A DNA stretch of 64,000 nt from Rhodoferax sp. (GCF_012927445.1 NZ_JABBPD010000001.1:310001-374000), one strand, 5' to 3'. Positions 19,575-28,868 are shown, counted from the stretch's first letter. The notes: generated by a model from the letters alone, not told the origin. Numbers and translations: made by a program.

Positions 19575-21871
19575 TTGTCGTCTTTCACGTTATCGACCCT
19601 GACAGTGCGTCTTCTATCGTCGTCCATGTCCACATCCATGTTGCGCGCTTGCGCCTGATACAGGTTGAAATAGGCGCCCTCGGCCGCCATCAGCGAGTCG
19701 TGCGTGCCCACCTCCACGATTTGGCCTCGGTCCAGCACCACCAGCCGGTTGGCGCGGTGCAAGGTGGAGAGCCGATGGGCAATGGCGATGGTGGTGCGGC
19801 CTTGCACCAGATTTTCCAGCGCCTTCTGGATTTCTTTCTCGGTTTCGGAGTCGACCGAGGACGTTGCTTCGTCCAGGATCAGGATGCGCGGGTTGATCAG
19901 CAGAGCACGGGCGATCGAGATGCGCTGGCGCTCACCGCCGGACAAACCCTGGCCGCGCTCGCCCACCATCGAGTCGTAACCCTGTGGCAGACGCAGAATA
20001 AATTCATGCGCGTGCGCAGCGCGGGCGGCGGCAATGATGTCGGCCTGGCTGGCATTGGGTTTGCCATAGGCAATGTTCTCGGCAATGGTGCCAAAAAAGA
20101 GAAAAGGCTCTTGCAATACCAGCCCGATGTTGCGGCGGTAATCGGCAATCGGAAACGAGCGCACATCGACGCCATCGACGCGAATCGAGCCTTCCGACAC
20201 ATCGTAAAAACGACAAATCAGGTTCACCAGCGTGCTCTTGCCGGAACCGCTGTGGCCAACCAGGCCGATCATCTCGCCCGGCTCAATGACCAGATTGATG
20301 CCCTTGTTGACTTCGCGGTTGCCGTAGCGAAAACTCACATCCGACAGTTCGATGCGGCCTTCGACACGCTCCAGCTTCACTGGCTGCGTCGGTTCCGGCA
20401 CGCTGGAGACGTGGTCCAGGATGTCAAAAATGCGTTTGGCGGCCGAGGCTGATTTCTCGGTCACCGACACGATGCGGCTCATCGAGTCAAGCCGGCCGTA
20501 GAAACGGCTGATGTAGGCAATGAAGGCCATCAGCACGCCGACCGTGATTTCGGCCTTGGACACCAGCCAGATGCCAAACGCCCAGACCACCAGCAGCCCC
20601 AGCTCGGTGAGCAGGGAGACGCTGGGCGAGAACAGGGACCAGATTTTGTTAATCTTGTCGTTCACCGCCAGATTGTGTTTATTGGCCTCGCGAAAGCGCG
20701 CCGCCTCGCGCTTTTCCTGCGCAAACGCCTTCACCACACGCACGCCGGGAATAGTGTCGGCCAGCACGCTGGTGACCTCGGACCAGACGCGGTCGATCTT
20801 TTCGAACCCGGTTTGCAGCCGGAAGCGCACGGCGTGAATCATCCAGACGATGAAAGGCAGCGGCACCAGCGTGACCAGCGCCAGCCAGGGGTTGATGGAG
20901 AACAGAATGATCGCCGTCATCAGCAGCATCAGGATGTCCGAGGCAAAGTCGAGCAGGTGCAGCGACAAAAAAACGCAAATCCGGTCGCTCTCGCTGCCAA
21001 TGCGCGACATCAGATCGCCGGTGCGTTTGCCGCCAAAATACTCCAGCGACATGCGCAGCAGGTGCTCGTAGGTAGTGGTGCGCAGGTCGGCGCCAATGCG
21101 CTCGGACACCAGCGCCAGGATGTAGGTCTTGGCCCAGGACAAGCCCCAGGCCAGCAGCGCCGCACCGAATAGGCCCGAGAGATACAGCGCCACCAGCATG
21201 GGGTCGATGTGCTGGCCGTTTTGGAACGGGATCAGCACCTCGTCCATCAACGGCATCGCCAGGTAGGGCGGCACCAAGCTGGCGGCCGTGCCCAGCAGCG
21301 TCAGAATAAAACCGGCGAGCAGTTGGCCGCGGTAGGGCTTGGCAAAGCGCCACAGCCGCAACAGCGTCCAGGTCGACGGCGGCGTGTGGATGACTTTGGT
21401 GCAAATCGGGCATTCATCCTGATCCGGCTCCAGCGGTGCCTTGCAACTCGGGCAGCGCCGACCTTCCGGCAGGGCCACCGGCTGACCGCTGACGTGGCTT
21501 TGCAGCTGAAGCTGGAATTGATCGAGCAGCCGAATGGCCTGCAGATTGCGCCCGAGGGTGAAGCGCCAGGTCGCCAGCAAGCCCTGCGCATCCATCAGTT
21601 CCAGATGACCGACCCCGGCATGGTCATGGTGCTTGAGCGTCAAACCAGGCCGGTAGGCCCAGGCGCGCCAGGTCGAATCCGGCGCGCGGCTTAATAAACG
21701 CTGGTTGGTGACGAGTACCAAGCCATTGATGAAACGAAGTTGGGTATCGAGGTCAACCTCCAGCGTGGCCAAAACGTTCTCTCCTGTGGAGAGTTGCGCT
21801 TGGACATCCAGGCGCCAATCAGCCGGGATGTCATTCAACAATAATTCGGAAGCGGGGATTTCGTTTGTCAT
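19571..21871 (-). CDS. ABC exporter (fused permease/ATPase) with N-terminal PH-like and zinc-ribbon region
   Basis: A 766-residue half-transporter of the MsbA/exporter type. Residues about 1-130 contain a PH-like LVLVTNQRLL strand pattern, and CPSC...CPIC at about 139-156 is a zinc ribbon. Six membrane helices span about 175-465. The ATPase shows Walker A GHSGSGKST, signature LSGGERQR and Walker B ILILDEATSS. The N-terminal extension is absent from ordinary exporters. The gene is divergent from the two cyanophycin synthetase genes and overlaps the DUF1854 gene. The substrate is unknown; a link to cyanophycin or its amino acids is inference from position. Confidence 0.9.
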   Translation of the reverse strand: MTNEIPASELLLNDIPADWRLDVQAQLSTGENVLATLEVDLDTQLRFINGLVLVTNQRLLSRAPDSTWRAWAYRPGLTLKHHDHAGVGHLELMDAQGLLATWRFTLGRNLQAIRLLDQFQLQLQSHVSGQPVALPEGRRCPSCKAPLEPDQDECPICTKVIHTPPSTWTLLRLWRFAKPYRGQLLAGFILTLLGTAASLVPPYLAMPLMDEVLIPFQNGQHIDPMLVALYLSGLFGAALLAWGLSWAKTYILALVSERIGADLRTTTYEHLLRMSLEYFGGKRTGDLMSRIGSESDRICVFLSLHLLDFASDILMLLMTAIILFSINPWLALVTLVPLPFIVWMIHAVRFRLQTGFEKIDRVWSEVTSVLADTIPGVRVVKAFAQEKREAARFREANKHNLAVNDKINKIWSLFSPSVSLLTELGLLVVWAFGIWLVSKAEITVGVLMAFIAYISRFYGRLDSMSRIVSVTEKSASAAKRIFDILDHVSSVPEPTQPVKLERVEGRIELSDVSFRYGNREVNKGINLVIEPGEMIGLVGHSGSGKSTLVNLICRFYDVSEGSIRVDGVDVRSFPIADYRRNIGLVLQEPFLFFGTIAENIAYGKPNASQADIIAAARAAHAHEFILRLPQGYDSMVGERGQGLSGGERQRISIARALLINPRILILDEATSSVDSETEKEIQKALENLVQGRTTIAIAHRLSTLHRANRLVVLDRGQIVEVGTHDSLMAAEGAYFNLYQAQARNMDVDMDDDRRRTVRVDNVKDDK

Positions 21872-22069
21872 GTGGATCAGTTGATTCTGCGGGTTGACGG
21901 TCGTAAGCCGGACCGGAGTCGAGTGAAATTTGCAATAGACTTAACGATATTACGCTTGACGCTGACTCTTTAAAGTGATTATTACGTGACGGCTGTGCCA
22001 ATACCAAGGTATGTTCGCATGAACCAGGAATTCGCCCGCAGTGCTTGACTGCCTAAACTGTTTAGATTC
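21872..22069. promoter_or_regulatory. Divergent control region between the ABC transporter and the cyanophycin genes
   Basis: A 198-bp gap with divergent starts at both ends. It is AT-richer than its surroundings. A TTGACG hexamer at 21956-21961 could be a -35 element but lacks a good -10. Immediately before the CphA2-like ATG is the palindrome CTAAAC-t-GTTTAG (22053-22065), which sits where a Shine-Dalgarno would be. I cannot assign a regulator. Confidence 0.4.
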
Positions 22070-24238
22070 ATGACGACGAAGAACATTCAATTGCTGCGGA
22101 TTACCCATCTGCGCGGCCCCAATATCTGGACTTACCGTCCCGTGATCGAAGCTTGGGTCGATATCGGGGTGCTGGAAGATCATCCTTCCGACACCATTCC
22201 CGGATTTTATGAGCGTTTAAGCGGCCTGCTGCCAGCGCTGGTCGAACACCGCTGCGGCATCGGCGAACCGGGCGGCTTTTTGCTGCGCCTGCGCGAGGGC
22301 ACTTGGGCCGGGCATATCCTGGAGCACGTGGTGCTGGAGTTGCAAAACCTGGCCGGCATGCGCACCGGCTTCGGCAAGACCAGGCAAACGTCGGTTCGGG
22401 GCGTGTACAAGATGGCCTTCCGGACCCGGCAAGAACAGGTCGGCCGTGCCGCCCTGCTGGCTGGCTGCGATCTCCTGATGGCCGCCATCGAGGACCACCC
22501 CTATGACGTGGCCGCCACGGTGCACAAGCTGCGCGACATGGTCGACGCGCTGTGCCTGGGCCCGAGCACCTCGCACATCGTCGACGCCGCCACCGAGCGG
22601 GGCATCCCCAACATTCGCCTGTCCGACGGCAATCTGGTGCAACTCGGTCATGGCGCCAGCCAACGCCGCATCTGGACGGCCGAAACGGACCAGACCAGTG
22701 CCATTGCCGAAGAAATTGCCAGCGACAAGGACTTGACCAAATCACTCCTGCAGTCGTGTGGTGTGCCAGTGCCGCAAGGTCGCGTGATCAAAACGGCAGA
22801 CGAAGCCTGGGAAGCCGCCCAGGACGTCGGCCTGCCCGTCGTGCTCAAGCCGTATGACGGCAACCATGGCCGCGGTGTTTCGCTGGATCTGAGCAACCGC
22901 AAAGATATCGAGGCCGCTTTTCTGCTCGCTCAACGCAAGGGCGATGGCAGCGTCATCGTCGAGCAATTCATCACCGGAAACGAACATCGGCTGTTAATTA
23001 TCGGGAAACGCGTCGTGGCAGCCGCGCGCGGCGAAACCGCCTGGGTCACGGGCGACGGCCAATCCAACATCATTGAACTGGTCGACAGCCAGATCAATAC
23101 AGATCCCCGACGCGGTGAGAGCGAAGACGCGCCGCTAAACACCTTGCGCCCGCATGAGGCCGCCGAAATCATTCTTGAGCTGGAACGGCAGGGCTTCACC
23201 GCCTATTCCGTGCCGGCGCAAGGCGAAAAAGTGCTGATTCAGCGCAATGGCAACGTCGCCTTCGATGTGTCCGACAACATTCACCCGAGCGTTGCTGCCG
23301 CCGCCGCCCTGGCCGCACGCATCGTGGGCCTTGACATTGCGGGCGTTGACATGGTGCTGGAGGACATCACCCGTCCCCTGGCAGAACAGCGTGGCGCCGT
23401 GATCGAGGTGAATGCCAGCCCCGGCCTGCTGGCCCACCTGAAGCCGGCTGACGGGCAACCGCGTCCGATCGGCAAAGCCATCATCGAGCATCTGTTTGAC
23501 ACCGACAAAGATGGCCGCATTCCGGTGATCGGCGTCACCGGCACCCAGAACACCACCCGCATTGCGCGCCTGATCGCCTGGCTGCTGCACATCAGTGGCA
23601 AGCAGGTCGGTCTGGCCTGCCAGGACGGCTTTTATCTGGGCGCCCGCCAGGTCGACGCCAGTGACAGCACGCACTGGGAAGGTGGCCAGCGCCTGCTGAT
23701 CAACCGTTCGGTCGAAGTCGCGGTGTTCGAGCACAGCAGCCGGATGATCCTGAGCGAAGGTCTGGCCTATGACAAGTGCATGGTTGGCGTGGTGACCGAT
23801 GTCAGCGGCTTCGAGGCCCTGGCCGAGTTCTACATTGATAACCTCGACAAGCTGTACAACGTGGTACGAACCCAGGTTGATGTGGTTTTGCCGCAGGGCA
23901 CGGCCGTGCTGAACGCTGCGGACCCCCACGTGGTGGAAATGGCGCATCTGTGCGATGGCAAGGTGATTTTTTACGGACTGGATCCCCAGCTTAAAGCCAT
24001 CACCACGCACCGCGCCAGCGGCGAGCGCGTCCTTTTTGTGCACAACGGTCACATCGTGCTGGCCCAAGGCAGTGAAGAAATAGCGCTGATACCCCTTGCT
24101 TCCATGAAGCAGGCCAAGGCCGAAAAACCAGAGATGGTGATGGCAGCGGTAGCTGCCGCGTGGGCCTTGGGCCTCACCCCGGAACTGATCGCGGCCGGCT
24201 TGCGCACCTTTGAGTCAGACCCCAAGAAAAACTATTGA
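22070..24238 (+). CDS. cphA2: CphA2-like cyanophycin synthetase with degenerate Mur-ligase P-loop
   Basis: A 722-residue homologue of cyanophycin synthetase. The N-terminal domain and the ATP-grasp domain (about 160-480) look intact, with LKPYDGNHGRGVSL, ITGNEHRLLIIG and VIEVNASPGLLAHL. The Mur-ligase-like domain is degenerate: the P-loop GTNGKTT of true CphA is GTQNTTR here, losing the lysine, and the C-terminal roughly 140 residues of CphA are absent. This matches CphA2/CphA'-type proteins, described as polymerising Asp-Arg dipeptides with one ATP site. No Shine-Dalgarno precedes the ATG. The full-length cphA follows 4 bp after the stop. Confidence 0.88.
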   Translation: MTTKNIQLLRITHLRGPNIWTYRPVIEAWVDIGVLEDHPSDTIPGFYERLSGLLPALVEHRCGIGEPGGFLLRLREGTWAGHILEHVVLELQNLAGMRTGFGKTRQTSVRGVYKMAFRTRQEQVGRAALLAGCDLLMAAIEDHPYDVAATVHKLRDMVDALCLGPSTSHIVDAATERGIPNIRLSDGNLVQLGHGASQRRIWTAETDQTSAIAEEIASDKDLTKSLLQSCGVPVPQGRVIKTADEAWEAAQDVGLPVVLKPYDGNHGRGVSLDLSNRKDIEAAFLLAQRKGDGSVIVEQFITGNEHRLLIIGKRVVAAARGETAWVTGDGQSNIIELVDSQINTDPRRGESEDAPLNTLRPHEAAEIILELERQGFTAYSVPAQGEKVLIQRNGNVAFDVSDNIHPSVAAAAALAARIVGLDIAGVDMVLEDITRPLAEQRGAVIEVNASPGLLAHLKPADGQPRPIGKAIIEHLFDTDKDGRIPVIGVTGTQNTTRIARLIAWLLHISGKQVGLACQDGFYLGARQVDASDSTHWEGGQRLLINRSVEVAVFEHSSRMILSEGLAYDKCMVGVVTDVSGFEALAEFYIDNLDKLYNVVRTQVDVVLPQGTAVLNAADPHVVEMAHLCDGKVIFYGLDPQLKAITTHRASGERVLFVHNGHIVLAQGSEEIALIPLASMKQAKAEKPEMVMAAVAAAWALGLTPELIAAGLRTFESDPKKNY

Positions 24239-24242
24239 GCTT

Positions 24243-26819
24243 ATGGACATATCACGCATCCGCGCCCTTCGCGGCCCCAATCTCTGGAGCAATCACACCG
24301 CCATTGAGGCGGTAGTGACCTGCACCCCTGCGGAGTGCGCACTCCCGACCCGTGAGGGTTTCGAGAGCCGACTGCGGGCCCGTTTTCCTGAAATCAGCCC
24401 GCTGCAGCCCACCGGGAACGATGACACGATTCCCATGGCGAACGTGCTCGAAGTGGCGGCACTGGACTTGCAGGCCAAAGCCGGCTGCCCGGTCACCTTC
24501 AGCCGAACGACGGCCACTATTGAGCCCCTGGTTTACCAGGTGGTGGTGGAGTATTCAGAAGAAGCCGTTGGTCGTCTGGCGCTGGAACTGGCCAAGGATC
24601 TGTGTCTGGCAGCGCTGAACGACACCCCGTTTGACCTGAAACTGGCCTTGGGCCAGCTGCGCGACCTCGACGAGGATGTGCGTTTGGGACCCAGCACAGG
24701 CGCTATCGTCCAGGCCGCGGTCGCACGCAATATTCCCTACCGTCGCATGACCGAAGGCAGCATGGTCATGTTTGGCTGGGGCAGCAAGCAGCGCCGCATC
24801 CAGGCCGCTGAAATGGACATCACCAGCGCCATTGCCGAAGCCATTGCCCAGGACAAGCAGCTCACCAAAAAACTGCTGGCAGCAGCGGGGGTGCCAGTCC
24901 CGATGGGGCGCGAGGTGGACACCCCCGAGGACGCCTGGGCCGCCGCCTGTGAAGTTGGCCTGCCGGTGGTGATCAAGCCCAAAGATGGCAACCAGGGCAA
25001 GGGCGTAACCGTCAATATCACGGCGCGCGAGCAACTGATGGCGGCTTACGCGATCGCCAAAGAATTCGGCAAAGAAATCCTGCTTGAGCGCTACATTCCC
25101 GGCAACGACTATCGCCTGCTGGTGGTCGGCAACAAGCTGGTGGCAGCGGCGCGACGTGAGCCGCCCACTGTGGCGGGTGATGGCAGCCACACCATCCGTG
25201 AACTGGTGGACCGGGTCAACCGCGATCCACGTCGCGGTTCGGGTCACGCCACCTCACTGACCAAAATCCGCTTTGACGATATCGCCCTGAGTTGCCTGGC
25301 CAGCCAGGGTTTCCAGGCCGACTCGGTGCCGATCAAGGGCGCACGCGTTACCCTGCGCCACAACGCCAACCTGTCGACCGGCGGCTCGGCCACCGATGTC
25401 ACCGACGATGTACACCCCGAGGTGGCCGCGCGCGCGGTGGCCGCCGCGCAGATGGTGGGGCTCGATATTTGCGGCGTGGACATGGTCTGCCGCAGCATTC
25501 TGCATCCGCTGGAGGAGCAAGGCGGTGGCGTGGTCGAAGTCAATGCCGCGCCGGGCCTGCGCATGCATATTGCCCCCTCCTACGGCAAGGGCCGCGCGGT
25601 GGGCGAAGCCATCATCGCCAGCATGTTCGGCAAGCAGGAGAATGGCCGTATTCCACTGGTGGCGGTGACCGGCACCAACGGCAAAACCACCACCGTCCGC
25701 CTGATCTCCCACCTGCTGGCCCAGAACGGCCTGCGTGTGGGCATGACCAATACCGATGGCGTCTACATCGCGGGCCAGCGCATCGACACCGGCGACTGCA
25801 GCGGCCCCAAGAGCGCGCGCAATGTGCTGCAGCACCCCGACGTGGATGCGGCGGTGCTGGAGACCGCCCGCGGCGGCATGTTGCGTGAAGGTCTGGCGTT
25901 TGACCATTGCGATGTGGCGGTCGTTACCAACGTCGGCAGCGGCGACCACTTGGGGTTGAACTACATCACCACGGTCGAAGATCTGGCCGTGCTCAAGCGT
26001 GTGATCGTGCAGAACATCGCCGATGACGGCGTGGCCGTCCTCAACGCGGCCGATCCCATCGTGGTGACCATGGCCAGCCACTGTCGCGGCTCCGTCACCT
26101 TTTTTGCCGCCGACCGCAACCATCCGGTCATGGCCACCCATCTGGCCCAGGGACGGCGCGCGATCTTTGTCGAAGACGGTTGCCTGGTCGCATTCCAGGG
26201 CGGAGTCCAGCACAAGGTGCCGCTGGCCGCAGTGCCCATTACGCATCAGGGCCGCATCGGCTTCCAGGTGGAAAACGTCATGGCCTCGGTGGCGGCCGCC
26301 TGGGGCCTGGGGCTGTCATGGGAGACGATCGACCGCGGATTGGCCAGTTTTGTGAATGACAACGACAACGCCTTGGGCCGCTTCAACCTGTTCAGCTACC
26401 GGGGCGCCACAGTCATCGCCGACTACGGCCACAACCCGGATGCCATTTCAGCCCTGATCCAGGCGGTTGAAAACATGCCCGCCAAACGCCGCTCAGTGGT
26501 CATCAGCGGCGCGGGCGACCGGCGTGATGAAGACATCCGCCAGCAAACCGAAATGCTGGGGCATGCCTTTGACGAAGTGGTGCTGTACCAGGACCAGTGT
26601 CAGCGCGGGCGCGCCCATGGCGAAGTCGTGGCGCTGCTGCGGGCCGGCCTGGCCAGCGCGACGCGCACCAAGGACATCCATGAAATTCAGGGCGAGTTTC
26701 TGGCCATTGACACGGCCATGAACAAGTTGTCCGAAGGTGACTTGTGCCTGATTCTGGTGGATCAGGTGGAAGAAGCGCTGGCCCACATCGCCGCGCGCAT
26801 CGAACAAGACAAAGTCTGA
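24243..26819 (+). CDS. cphA: Cyanophycin synthetase
   Basis: CphA makes multi-L-arginyl-poly-L-aspartate, a nitrogen and carbon reserve, using two ATP sites. The 858-residue protein has the ATP-grasp segments IKPKDGNQGKGVTV and IPGNDYRLLVVG, VVEVNAAPGLRMH, and an intact Mur-ligase P-loop GTNGKTTT, followed by ETARGGMLREG and a complete C-terminal domain containing SGAGDRRDEDI. I chose the ATG at 24243, giving the typical MDISRIRALRGPN start; an upstream in-frame extension overlaps the preceding gene. Cotranscribed with the CphA2-like gene (4-bp gap). Confidence 0.95.
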   Translation: MDISRIRALRGPNLWSNHTAIEAVVTCTPAECALPTREGFESRLRARFPEISPLQPTGNDDTIPMANVLEVAALDLQAKAGCPVTFSRTTATIEPLVYQVVVEYSEEAVGRLALELAKDLCLAALNDTPFDLKLALGQLRDLDEDVRLGPSTGAIVQAAVARNIPYRRMTEGSMVMFGWGSKQRRIQAAEMDITSAIAEAIAQDKQLTKKLLAAAGVPVPMGREVDTPEDAWAAACEVGLPVVIKPKDGNQGKGVTVNITAREQLMAAYAIAKEFGKEILLERYIPGNDYRLLVVGNKLVAAARREPPTVAGDGSHTIRELVDRVNRDPRRGSGHATSLTKIRFDDIALSCLASQGFQADSVPIKGARVTLRHNANLSTGGSATDVTDDVHPEVAARAVAAAQMVGLDICGVDMVCRSILHPLEEQGGGVVEVNAAPGLRMHIAPSYGKGRAVGEAIIASMFGKQENGRIPLVAVTGTNGKTTTVRLISHLLAQNGLRVGMTNTDGVYIAGQRIDTGDCSGPKSARNVLQHPDVDAAVLETARGGMLREGLAFDHCDVAVVTNVGSGDHLGLNYITTVEDLAVLKRVIVQNIADDGVAVLNAADPIVVTMASHCRGSVTFFAADRNHPVMATHLAQGRRAIFVEDGCLVAFQGGVQHKVPLAAVPITHQGRIGFQVENVMASVAAAWGLGLSWETIDRGLASFVNDNDNALGRFNLFSYRGATVIADYGHNPDAISALIQAVENMPAKRRSVVISGAGDRRDEDIRQQTEMLGHAFDEVVLYQDQCQRGRAHGEVVALLRAGLASATRTKDIHEIQGEFLAIDTAMNKLSEGDLCLILVDQVEEALAHIAARIEQDKV

Positions 26820-26822
26820 ACG

Positions 26823-26852
26823 GGGTGCGGTGCTGGCGCGCAGCCGGCACCC
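26823..26852. terminator. GC-rich hairpin between convergent cphA and gpsA
   Basis: GGGTGC pairs with GCACCC and, inside, GCTG pairs with CAGC around gcgcg. It lies in the 41-bp convergent gap 3 bp after the cphA stop. There is no T-run, so Rho-independent function is doubtful. Confidence 0.35.
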
Positions 26853-26860
26853 ACTCAGGT

Positions 26861-27886
26861 TCAGGCCAGTTCGTTCGCCGGATCGCGGCCCATGAGGGTT
26901 GCCACCGCCTCGTCCGGTCGCATCTGACCATCCAGCAAGGCCACCACCGCTTCGGCAATCGGCATCTCCACCCCCACGGTTTGAGCGCGCTGTACCACGG
27001 TACGGGCGGAGTAAACCCCTTCGGCCACGTGGCCCAGCGATGCAACCGCCTGTTGCAGGGACTGACCGCGGGCCAGCGCCAAGCCGACCTGCCGGTTGCG
27101 CGACAAATCACCCGTGGCGGTGAGCACCAGGTCGCCCAGTCCACTCAGTCCCATGAAGGTGTCAGAGCGGGCGCCCAGCGCCAAGCCCAGTCGCGTCATC
27201 TCGGCCAAACCGCGGGTAATCAGGGCGGCCCGGGCATTGAGACCCAAATGCAGGCCGTCACACAAACCGGTGGCAATCGCCAGCACATTTTTAACTGCGC
27301 CCCCCACTTCCACGCCGACCAGGTCGTCATTGGCATAAACCCGCATCGTTGGACTGTGAAAGGCGGCGACCAGCGCGTCGCGCACTGCCAGATGCGCACT
27401 GGCGGCCACCAGGGCCGTTGGCTGACCGCGAGCGACTTCCAGCGCAAAGCTGGGGCCACTGAGCACACCCGCTATCAAATCAGGAGCTACCTGCGCTTGT
27501 ATTTCGTGGGCTAGCAGTCCAAAAGTCTCTGAAGTTGCAGCCTCAAAGCCCTTGCACAGCCAGGCCACCGGCACCCGGCAAGTCGCCAAGCTGGTCAACA
27601 TGGCGCGCAAGCCGGCCATCGGCGTGGCCACAATCACCAGATCAGCCCCGGCCATGAGCTGGTTCAGCGGCTTCGGCTCGGCCAAGCTGAGCGAACTCAC
27701 ACGCAGTGTGGGCGGCAGTGGGATTCCGGCCAGATAACGCGCATTTTCACGCTGCGCCTGCATCGCCAAGACCTGACGGGCATCGCGCGCCCACAGCGTC
27801 ACGTCATGTTCGGCCAGCGGGTTGCTACCCGCACTGACCGCCAATGCCGTGCCCCAGGCGCCGGCACCAAGCACTATTATTTTCAT
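26861..27886 (-). CDS. gpsA: Glycerol-3-phosphate dehydrogenase [NAD(P)+]
   Basis: GpsA reduces dihydroxyacetone phosphate to sn-glycerol-3-phosphate for phospholipid synthesis. The 341-residue protein starts with the Rossmann motif [12 protein letters not shown] and contains the conserved [16 protein letters not shown] and the catalytic-lysine region [12 protein letters not shown]. It is second in a secB-gpsA unit. Two family A repeats touch it: one includes the start codon and upstream leader, so no Shine-Dalgarno is visible, and one lies in frame inside the gene at 27471-27519, encoding [16 protein letters not shown] in a loop before the SGPSF motif. Confidence 0.95.
   Translation of the reverse strand: MKIIVLGAGAWGTALAVSAGSNPLAEHDVTLWARDARQVLAMQAQRENARYLAGIPLPPTLRVSSLSLAEPKPLNQLMAGADLVIVATPMAGLRAMLTSLATCRVPVAWLCKGFEAATSETFGLLAHEIQAQVAPDLIAGVLSGPSFALEVARGQPTALVAASAHLAVRDALVAAFHSPTMRVYANDDLVGVEVGGAVKNVLAIATGLCDGLHLGLNARAALITRGLAEMTRLGLALGARSDTFMGLSGLGDLVLTATGDLSRNRQVGLALARGQSLQQAVASLGHVAEGVYSARTVVQRAQTVGVEMPIAEAVVALLDGQMRPDEAVATLMGRDPANELA
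27471..27519 (+). repeat. Family A repeat inside gpsA
   Basis: Diverged plus-oriented copy: gctatcaaatcaggagcta, then cctgcgc, spacer, and gtgggctagcag. It is read in frame on the minus strand as part of GpsA. The segment between KGFEA and SGPSF is about three residues longer than in E. coli as I recall it. Confidence 0.6.
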
Positions 27887-27920
27887 AGCTGACTGCGCAA
27901 TGAATACGGGGGCTAGAGGG
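27872..27920 (+). repeat. Family A repeat spanning the gpsA start codon
   Basis: Plus-oriented copy running from actattattttcatagc through tgcgca to acgggggctagagg. The ATG of gpsA (27884-27886 on the minus strand) lies inside its palindromic half, and the first four codons of gpsA are also repeat-derived. It occupies most of the gap between the secB stop and gpsA. Confidence 0.72.
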
Positions 27921-27938
27921 CTAAAACGCTAAAAATAT

Positions 27939-28409
27939 TTACTGAATGACAATATTGGTCTCAACCTCAGCGGTGGCGGCCACCTGTTGCTGCTGTTGTT
28001 GCTCGTACATCGACTGGAAGTTGAGTTCCGACAGGTGCACGGGCGGAAAACCACCGCGCTGAATCAGGTCGGCCACGTTGCCGCGCAGGTAGGGGTACAC
28101 GATTTGCGGGCAGGCGATGCCCATGATCTGGTTCAACTGATCTTGCGGCAAATTGCGGATTTCAAAGATGCCGGCTTGCGTGGCTTCCACCAGAAACACG
28201 GTTTTGTCCTTGATCTTGGTCTGCACCGTGGCGGTGACCGTCACCTCGTAGATGCCTTCCGCCACGGGCGAGGCATTCACGCCCAACTGGATGTCCACGG
28301 TGGGGGATTCTTGCTCCAGCAAAATGGCGGGCGAATTGGGCTGCTCCAGGGACGCTTCCTTGAGGTAAACGCGCTGAATTTGGAAAACGGGTTCTTGCTG
28401 GTCGGACAT
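27939..28409 (-). CDS. secB: Protein-export chaperone SecB
   Basis: SecB is the tetrameric cytosolic chaperone that delivers unfolded preproteins to SecA. The 156-residue protein has the typical [19 protein letters not shown] opening and the [32 protein letters not shown] block. A Gln-rich YEQQQQQQV stretch and a short tail follow. Order on the minus strand is grxC, a terminator, secB, gpsA, which resembles the classical grxC-secB-gpsA arrangement of proteobacteria. Confidence 0.97.
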   Translation of the reverse strand: MSDQQEPVFQIQRVYLKEASLEQPNSPAILLEQESPTVDIQLGVNASPVAEGIYEVTVTATVQTKIKDKTVFLVEATQAGIFEIRNLPQDQLNQIMGIACPQIVYPYLRGNVADLIQRGGFPPVHLSELNFQSMYEQQQQQQVAATAEVETNIVIQ

Positions 28410-28430
28410 GGTATTGATCTCGGTTAAAAC

Positions 28431-28460
28431 AAAGCCCGCTCAGGCTGATCTTGAGCGGGC
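28431..28460 (-). terminator. Rho-independent terminator after grxC
   Basis: On the minus strand GCCCGCTCA pairs with TGAGCGGGC around a 9-base loop, followed by tttgtttt. It lies 76 bp downstream of grxC and 22 bp upstream of the secB ATG, so secB-gpsA probably needs its own promoter or read-through. Confidence 0.75.
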
Positions 28461-28535
28461 ACACAATCGGGCACGAGATGAATTATCTCAGGTGAAAATC
28501 GATTTTTCGCCGTCAAGGCGTCAATCAACGACGGA

Positions 28536-28796
28536 TCAGGCTGCGTTCAGCAACGGCAGCAAGCCGCCCTGCCCGTCCAGCGCGACCAGATCATCACAGC
28601 CGCCGACGTGGGTCTGGCCAATGAAAATCTGAGGCACGGTGCGCCGGCCGGTTATTTCCATCATTTTCATGCGCTGTTCCGGATCGGTATCGATGCGGAT
28701 TTCTTCAATCTGCGCAACGCCTTTGGCCTTGAGAATCTGCTTGGCGCGAACGCAGTAAGGGCAGACGGCGGTGGTGTAGATTTTGACAACTTGCAT
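28536..28796 (-). CDS. grxC: Glutaredoxin 3
   Basis: An 86-residue glutaredoxin that reduces disulfides and glutathione mixed disulfides using glutathione. The dithiol active site is CPYC in TTAVCPYCVRAK, the cis-proline is in TVPQIFIG, and GGCDDLVALDGQG is the glutathione-binding tail. It lies upstream of secB and downstream of a rhodanese gene, with a family B repeat in between. Confidence 0.95.
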   Translation of the reverse strand: MQVVKIYTTAVCPYCVRAKQILKAKGVAQIEEIRIDTDPEQRMKMMEITGRRTVPQIFIGQTHVGGCDDLVALDGQGGLLPLLNAA

Positions 28797-28809
28797 GGTT
28801 TATTCCTAT

Positions 28810-28859
28810 CAGTTGCGGACAGCGCTGGCGCTCTGCGCGCCGCACGGGCTGTCCCGCAG
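28810..28859 (+). repeat. Inverted-repeat element, family B, copy 2
   Basis: Opens cagttgcggacagcgctgg and closes gggctgtcccgcag, matching the copy at 12088-12130 at both ends with a longer middle. GCGGACAG and CTGTCCCGC are complementary apart from one extra base. It fills the 72-bp gap between the rhodanese stop and grxC start, close to the grxC ribosome-binding position. Confidence 0.55.
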
Positions 28860-28868
28860 TGTTTTGTA

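Noticed and set aside
21956..21984. Sigma-70 promoter for the cyanophycin genes at TTGACG
   Set aside because: The expected -10 position reads ttatta, a poor match, so I did not list it as a promoter.
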